NCBI GenBank assembly: GCA_026967815.1
Contig: JAPUUO010000045.1
Location: 1 to 10,279 of the forward strand
Length of the DNA stretch: 10,279 bases
Direction of reading: 5' to 3'
Source: Candidatus Bathyarchaeota archaeon
Lineage (GTDB): Archaea; Thermoproteota; Bathyarchaeia; Bathyarchaeales; Bathyarchaeaceae
How positions within the stretch are numbered: position 1 is the first letter of the stretch; each line of letters opens with the position of its first letter. Under the pieces are notes generated by a model. The model worked only from the letters and a program-made list of their open reading frames with translations. It did not search any database and was not told the DNA's origin. The position numbers and the translations under genes were made by a program. This document shows, in pieces, positions 7,426 to 10,279 of this stretch.

Positions 7426-7444
7426 GAGATGAAGTTGTCATCTC
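7426..7444 (+). terminator. Hairpin after porB, possible operon terminator
   Basis: GAGATGA (7426-7432) and TCATCTC (7438-7444) form a perfect 7-bp stem with a 5-base loop, starting 7 bases after the porB stop. Only a weak T-run (ATTCTTTG) follows. A second, longer pairing of TCTTTGT (7447-7453) with ACAAAGA (7491-7497), enclosing GGAAG/CTTCC, lies immediately downstream and may help protect or end the transcript. Confidence 0.45.
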
Positions 7445-7599
7445 ATTCTTTGTGGAAGGTGGTTATATTGCTTCCTTCCAGGGTCTGGTGACAAAGACAA
7501 CTCATTTCCTGCCCTCTGCACTACGCAATACACAGTCCGTTTTGATATGCCCAGTGCTTTAGCAATCATAGCTGTCACCTGCGGTGATAAAATGGGCAT
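7438..7599 (-). pseudogene. Decayed helix-turn-helix ORF, possible transposase N-terminal remnant
   Basis: A 53-residue reading frame runs from ATG 7599 to TGA 7438 on the minus strand. It contains a clear helix-turn-helix, VTAMIAKALGISKRTVYCVV (residues 8-27), then a basic SPDPGRKQ segment and an abrupt stop. HTH units of this form are common at the N-terminus of IS630/Tc1-like transposases and of small regulators. No ribosome binding site precedes the ATG, an in-frame stop lies 27 bases upstream, and no catalytic domain follows, so it is best read as a fragment. The family assignment is tentative. It overlaps the porB terminator hairpin and sits in the gene-poor stretch between the por operon and ruvA. 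Confidence 0.4.
7547..7599. repeat. Inverted repeat enclosing a smaller hairpin
   Basis: ATGCCCA (7547-7553) and TGGGCAT (7593-7599) are perfect 7-base arms 39 bases apart. Between them TCACC/GGTGA (7575-7587) forms a second stem. It overlaps the helix-turn-helix fragment. It may be a structural remnant of a mobile element or coincidence. Confidence 0.25.
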
Positions 7600-7750
7600 G
7601 TATGAAATACTACGAAATTGACGTCACTGTTTTCTCATCTTTTTTTCTTTCCTGAATTTCTCATTTGTCGTATCATTTAGGAATAAGAAACACTTAAATC
7701 TCTGTCGAATTTTTCGGGACACCATACTGCACAAAAAATTTAGAAGGTAG
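7600..7750. other. Gene-free AT-rich stretch upstream of ruvA
   Basis: No ORF with a ribosome binding site is seen on either strand. The only structure noted is an imperfect stem of TGTCGAA (7703-7709) with TTCGGGACA (7713-7721), which has a two-base bulge. I see no tRNA, riboswitch or direct repeat here. Confidence 0.5.
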
Positions 7751-7775
7751 AAAACATGTCAATTTGACATGTTTT
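7751..7775. promoter_or_regulatory. Perfect 25-bp palindrome upstream of ruvA (operator or terminator stem)
   Basis: AAAACATGTCAA (7751-7762) and TTGACATGTTTT (7764-7775) are perfect 12-base inverted arms around one central T. This is the longest exact inverted repeat noticed in the window. The right arm supplies the TTGACA of the proposed ruvA promoter, so a bound dimer would compete with RNA polymerase. As RNA it would form an AT-rich hairpin followed by a T and then CCCG, a poor terminator. Confidence 0.5.
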
Positions 7776-7792
7776 TCCCGTTAAAATAAAAC
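7764..7792 (+). promoter_or_regulatory. Candidate ruvA promoter
   Basis: TTGACA (7764-7769) and TAAAAC (7787-7792) are separated by 17 bases, with transcription expected near 7799 and a leader of about 34 bases. A TATACT at 7799-7804 is an alternative -10 without a good -35. Confidence 0.4.
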
Positions 7793-7832
7793 TCTTGATA
7801 TACTTTGGCAATTTAAATGAAAAAGGGCAGAT

Positions 7833-8390
7833 ATGATAGTAGGCATAGAAGGTACAGTAGAAAGAAAAGAACCCACTTTTGTTCATCTGAATGTGAACGG
7901 ACTGATCTATGAAGTGATGGTATCTCTTCATACATCAAATGCTATAACAGACAAAAAAGCCAAACTGTTTGTGACACAGGTCATACGTGAAGATGCCAAT
8001 CTTCTTTTCGGATTTATGGATAGTAATGAAAAAAAGATGTTTGACACTGTTGTGAAAATAAACGGAGTAGGGCCAAAAGTAGGGCTGGCTATCTGTTCGA
8101 CATTTACACCAAGTACTTTTGCAAAAGTAGTCGCTTCCAAAGATGTCAGTATGCTCAAACGCGTACCTGGTATTGGACCTAAGGCAGCGGGTCGTATTTT
8201 GGTTGAATTGGCTGACTTTATAGTAGATAGTCATGAGGAGAGTGAGAACAGTGGAGCTTTAAATGAAGCTACCATGGCTCTTGAAAGTTTAGGATTTAAA
8301 AAAGATGCCATTCAAAAGGCACTGCACGGGTGTATTGGAGATACGAGTACACTGGTCAAAGAAGGGTTGAAAAAGTTACAGAGATTGTAA
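7833..8390 (+). CDS. ruvA: Holliday junction branch migration protein RuvA
   Basis: RuvA binds four-way DNA junctions as a tetramer and loads the RuvB ATPase for branch migration in recombinational repair. All three domains are present in the 185 residues: an N-terminal OB fold (1-62, MIVGIEGTV...NLLFGF), the double helix-hairpin-helix domain with INGVGPKVGLAI (76-87) and VPGIGPKAAGRILVEL (111-126), and, after a short acidic linker (131-142), the C-terminal three-helix RuvB-binding domain (LNEATMALESLGF...). Length is normal. AAGGG lies 5 bases before the ATG. It is convergent with the DUF89 gene, whose stop is 8 bases away. RuvB and RuvC are not in the window, which is usual in this phylum. 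Confidence 0.96.
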   Translation: MIVGIEGTVERKEPTFVHLNVNGLIYEVMVSLHTSNAITDKKAKLFVTQVIREDANLLFGFMDSNEKKMFDTVVKINGVGPKVGLAICSTFTPSTFAKVVASKDVSMLKRVPGIGPKAAGRILVELADFIVDSHEESENSGALNEATMALESLGFKKDAIQKALHGCIGDTSTLVKEGLKKLQRL

Positions 8391-8398
8391 AAACATCT

Positions 8399-9226
8399 TT
8401 ATACTCTTTTAAATACCAGTTCTTTGATATTTTGTCCTATTTCTTCTGCTACAACAGAACATTTTACGACAAAAAGAAAATAGATGGGACGCTTGGCGAC
8501 ATGATAAAGACTTTCAAAGTTGCCCATCCCTTTTGAGAGTACTATATCTGCACGATCAAAGATCTCTTTGGAGACACTGTTGGCTTCTTCAAGATCAAAA
8601 CCTGGTGTTCTTACACCTGTATCGACAATGTGGGCACAATCTTTGAGCAGCTGTCCCTCTTTGAACGTGACATCATTGATAATAGGGTTGCCTCTGACAA
8701 AGTAGTGGACAGTAATATCATAATGCTTTTTAATGGTCTCTATCAGCAGCTTATCGAAAATGTGTTCTCCGACATTATCAGCGAGGAGTACCATCTCTTT
8801 AGCATGCTGTAATTCTCTGATGAAGTTGTCAGTATCATCGATGGCAAATGATTTATGCACATGATATTGGATCATTTCATCAAGATCTAACTGCTCTTGC
8901 GATCCAAAATCAATGACATTTCCGATCACAGCCATTTTAAGTGCATCGGGAATCGTGTGGATGAAAGAGGTATCTATTTTTAATGCTTGTTCTGTAGCAT
9001 ATACTTTTGCAAGTGCTACAGGATCTTTTTCTCCAGTGACATCAGATATAGCCTGATAAATATCCCTTGCGATCTGTGGAGGGGTGCTTGACATAGTATG
9101 GTCCATTAAAACCTGTGCAGTTCTATCGAACACTTTTTTACTCGTGGCATCATCAAGCTTCAAAAGTTTAGTCACTCTGAGGGCTTGATCAAATAAACAG
9201 GATAAACAGTCAGGTTTGATATTCAT
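8399..9226 (-). CDS. DUF89/ARMT1-like metal-dependent damage-control phosphatase family protein
   Basis: This is a 275-residue member of the DUF89 (ARMT1-like) family, whose studied members are metal-dependent phosphatases proposed to remove damaged or surplus phospho-metabolites; the substrate here is unknown. The conserved motifs are visible in order: an N-terminal CxxC (C7, C10) in MNIKPDCLSC, GNVIDFG (102-108), DNVGE (150-154), RGNPIINDVT (178-187), D202, SKGMGNFE (231-238) and VKC (254-256). The Asp and Asn residues of these motifs form the metal site in family structures. The N-terminal CxxC form is the prokaryotic subgroup. AAAGG is 10 bases before the ATG, and a TATAAA at 9263-9258 may be a -10. 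A 56-residue membrane protein on the same strand ends 58 bases upstream. Confidence 0.88.
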   Translation of the reverse strand: MNIKPDCLSCLFDQALRVTKLLKLDDATSKKVFDRTAQVLMDHTMSSTPPQIARDIYQAISDVTGEKDPVALAKVYATEQALKIDTSFIHTIPDALKMAVIGNVIDFGSQEQLDLDEMIQYHVHKSFAIDDTDNFIRELQHAKEMVLLADNVGEHIFDKLLIETIKKHYDITVHYFVRGNPIINDVTFKEGQLLKDCAHIVDTGVRTPGFDLEEANSVSKEIFDRADIVLSKGMGNFESLYHVAKRPIYFLFVVKCSVVAEEIGQNIKELVFKRV

Positions 9227-9284
9227 GTTGCATAACCTTTAAACAACGCCCACAATATTTATAAAAATTCATGCTATACAGGAT

Positions 9285-9455
9285 CTAGTTAGAAAGAATG
9301 TAAATGAATGCAAGGTAACTTAGAAATCCACCTAACAACCAAGCAACTATATGTATAATCCTAATTTTGCATTTTTCTTCATCTTTCTCAGTTAATTCAT
9401 TTATTATTTTATGAGCAGCTTCCAGCTCTTTTTCCAGTTCTTCAATTGTTTTCAT
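9285..9455 (-). CDS. Small single-span membrane protein (56 residues)
   Basis: I do not recognise a family. The 56 residues split into a charged helical half, MKTIEELEKELEAAHKIINE and onward to residue 30, with a heptad-like pattern suggesting a short coiled coil, and a hydrophobic half (about 31-54, IRIIHIVAWLLGGFLSYLAF) long enough for one membrane span. The negative N-terminus with a Lys/Arg pair at the membrane boundary fits an N-in orientation. The evidence that it is real is an AAAGG ribosome binding site 6 bases before the ATG, a perfect TATAAT upstream, and a clean start and stop within an otherwise empty gap. It lies between the beta-barrel gene and the DUF89 gene on the same strand. 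Confidence 0.65.
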   Translation of the reverse strand: MKTIEELEKELEAAHKIINELTEKDEEKCKIRIIHIVAWLLGGFLSYLAFIYILSN

Positions 9456-9478
9456 ATTTAGCCTTTGTTATGTAACTA

Positions 9479-9499
9479 ATTATAAAGCTTCAAGCTTTA
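9479..9499 (-). promoter_or_regulatory. Promoter -10 with adjoining 17-bp palindrome upstream of the small membrane protein gene
   Basis: On the minus strand a perfect TATAAT (9484-9479) lies 23 bases before the ATG, so transcription would start near 9472 and leave room for the AAAGG site. Immediately upstream, TAAAGCTT (9483-9490) and AAGCTTTA (9492-9499) form a perfect palindrome around one base, an operator-like position. No good -35 is seen. The palindrome could instead be a short terminator stem for the beta-barrel gene, which ends at 9571, but its T-run is weak. Confidence 0.4.
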
Positions 9500-9543
9500 A
9501 ATATCCTGCTTTTATCACTCGAAATACAATAGGTATTGATAAA

Positions 9544-9574
9544 GTAAAACAATCATATTGGTATTGGGTTTTAC
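9544..9574 (-). terminator. Possible stem at the end of the beta-barrel gene
   Basis: GTAAAAC (9544-9550) and GTTTTAC (9568-9574) are perfect 7-base arms 17 bases apart, straddling the stop codon of the beta-barrel gene. No clear T-run follows on the minus strand, so a terminator role is uncertain. Confidence 0.25.
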
Positions 9575-10279
9575 CAAATACTATAGCCAAATTTGATGTT
9601 CAGAGAATTATTGAGAGTATCATCTTCTATTTCATGACTGTAGGAAAGTGTAGTAAACCATTTTTTGTTGATTTTATAAAAAAGTGTACTCATGATAGAT
9701 CTTGATGGCAAATTGGCAGTAAATTTACTTTGAGCATAACTATAAGCGATGTTCGCATAAAAGCTTTGCGTAAAAAAGTAACCACTTCCTGCATAAAAAG
9801 TATTAATATCTTGTAGAGGGTCTGTATCCTCTTCATCATTGATAAATGTGTGGCTCGCTCCAGTGAAAAGTGAAAGGGAGGAGACAGGATAATAGATAAG
9901 GGAACTATAGAGTGTATAGTCTGTTTGGTTTCCTGTAAAGTTATAGGTCGGTAATTTAACGCCTAAGCCAAGACCGAGTTTTAGAGATTTACTGAGTCTG
10001 AATTTTCGTTTTATTTTGAGAGTGGTGTCTTGCATACCGTTCTGTGAATCCGCTTGAAAATAGCCTGTTCGTAGTGAATAACTCCACTGGTCACGAGAAT
10101 AAATAAGTTGAACTTTTGCCGTGTGTTGTATCTCTCTGTTCAGTGTATCTTCATTATTACTTATACCATAGCCAAAGCTGATATCTAAACCATCATTGTA
10201 TTTATCTTCTGGAAAAACAAGGGTACGGGTTGAACAGCCTTGTTGATTTACGACATCTAAAAAAGGTGTATTTTTACAT
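9571..10279 (-). CDS. Outer-membrane beta-barrel protein with TSP3-type tail upstream, 5' truncated by the window
   Basis: The frame is open from the right edge (10278) to the stop at 9571, about 235 residues; an internal ATG at 10035 would give only 154 and has no convincing ribosome binding site, so it is not the start. The first visible residues, CKNTPFLDVVNQQGC, match the end of a thrombospondin type-3 / OmpA-linker calcium-binding repeat (CxNTPxxxxVxxxGC). The rest shows alternating hydrophobic/polar strands with many aromatic residues (YSRDQWSYSLRTGYF, YTLYSSLIYYPVSSLSLFTG, KKWFTTLSYSHEIEDDTL) and ends in FGYSIW, an aromatic terminus typical of BAM-assembled barrels. I count roughly 8-10 strands. 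Signal peptide and the other TSP3 repeats must lie outside the window. Function is unknown; porin-like or structural roles are possible. Confidence 0.75.
   Translation of the reverse strand, partial: CKNTPFLDVVNQQGCSTRTLVFPEDKYNDGLDISFGYGISNNEDTLNREIQHTAKVQLIYSRDQWSYSLRTGYFQADSQNGMQDTTLKIKRKFRLSKSLKLGLGLGVKLPTYNFTGNQTDYTLYSSLIYYPVSSLSLFTGASHTFINDEEDTDPLQDINTFYAGSGYFFTQSFYANIAYSYAQSKFTANLPSRSIMSTLFYKINKKWFTTLSYSHEIEDDTLNNSLNIKFGYSIW

Noticed and set aside
7701..7723. TGTCGAA...TTCGGGACA as an insertion-sequence terminal repeat
   Set aside because: The pairing is imperfect with a bulge, and no matching second end or target-site duplication was found in the window.
9571..10035. The 154-residue ORF from ATG 10035 as a complete gene
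   Set aside because: The frame stays open to the right edge with barrel-like strands and a TSP3-like motif upstream, so the gene is truncated by the window rather than starting here.

Overview
The window looks like a chromosomal segment from a low-GC member of the Campylobacterota, probably a Sulfurimonas/Sulfurovum-like chemolithoautotroph. This is an inference. It rests on the four-gene pyruvate:ferredoxin oxidoreductase in the gamma-delta-alpha-beta order known from Helicobacter, the subunit lengths, the compact MurJ, and the AT-rich intergenic sequence with AAGGAG-type ribosome binding sites. No rRNA, tRNA or CRISPR array was seen.

Layout. Positions 1-55 (minus) hold the first 18 codons of a response regulator that runs off the left edge. 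Next come murJ, the lipid II flippase (minus), and a TetR-family regulator (minus). The regulator diverges from a five-gene plus-strand run: a SulP anion transporter with a STAS domain, then porG, porD, porA and porB. The four por genes are packed with 1-base overlap to 9-base gaps, and the transporter ends 36 bases before porG. After porB lies a 414-base stretch without an intact gene. It contains hairpins, a decayed helix-turn-helix ORF on the minus strand (possibly a transposase N-terminus), and a perfect 25-bp palindrome next to the ruvA promoter. Then come ruvA (plus) and, converging on it 8 bases away, a DUF89/ARMT1-like metal-dependent protein (minus). The right end holds a 56-residue single-membrane-span protein (minus) and a partial outer-membrane beta-barrel with a calcium-binding-type TSP3 tail (minus) that runs off the right edge.

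How the genes may work together. In autotrophic Campylobacterota, pyruvate:ferredoxin oxidoreductase can act as pyruvate synthase, joining CO2 to acetyl-CoA made by the reductive TCA cycle. A SulP transporter as first gene of the same likely operon suggests anion or inorganic-carbon (bicarbonate) import coupled to carboxylation, with the divergent TetR protein as local regulator. The tetR/sulP gap supports this: a good tetR promoter and a 17-bp palindrome lying between the -35 and -10 elements of the proposed sulP promoter. murJ and ruvA are housekeeping genes. The metabolic operon between them, bordered by a decayed helix-turn-helix fragment, may be an inserted cassette.
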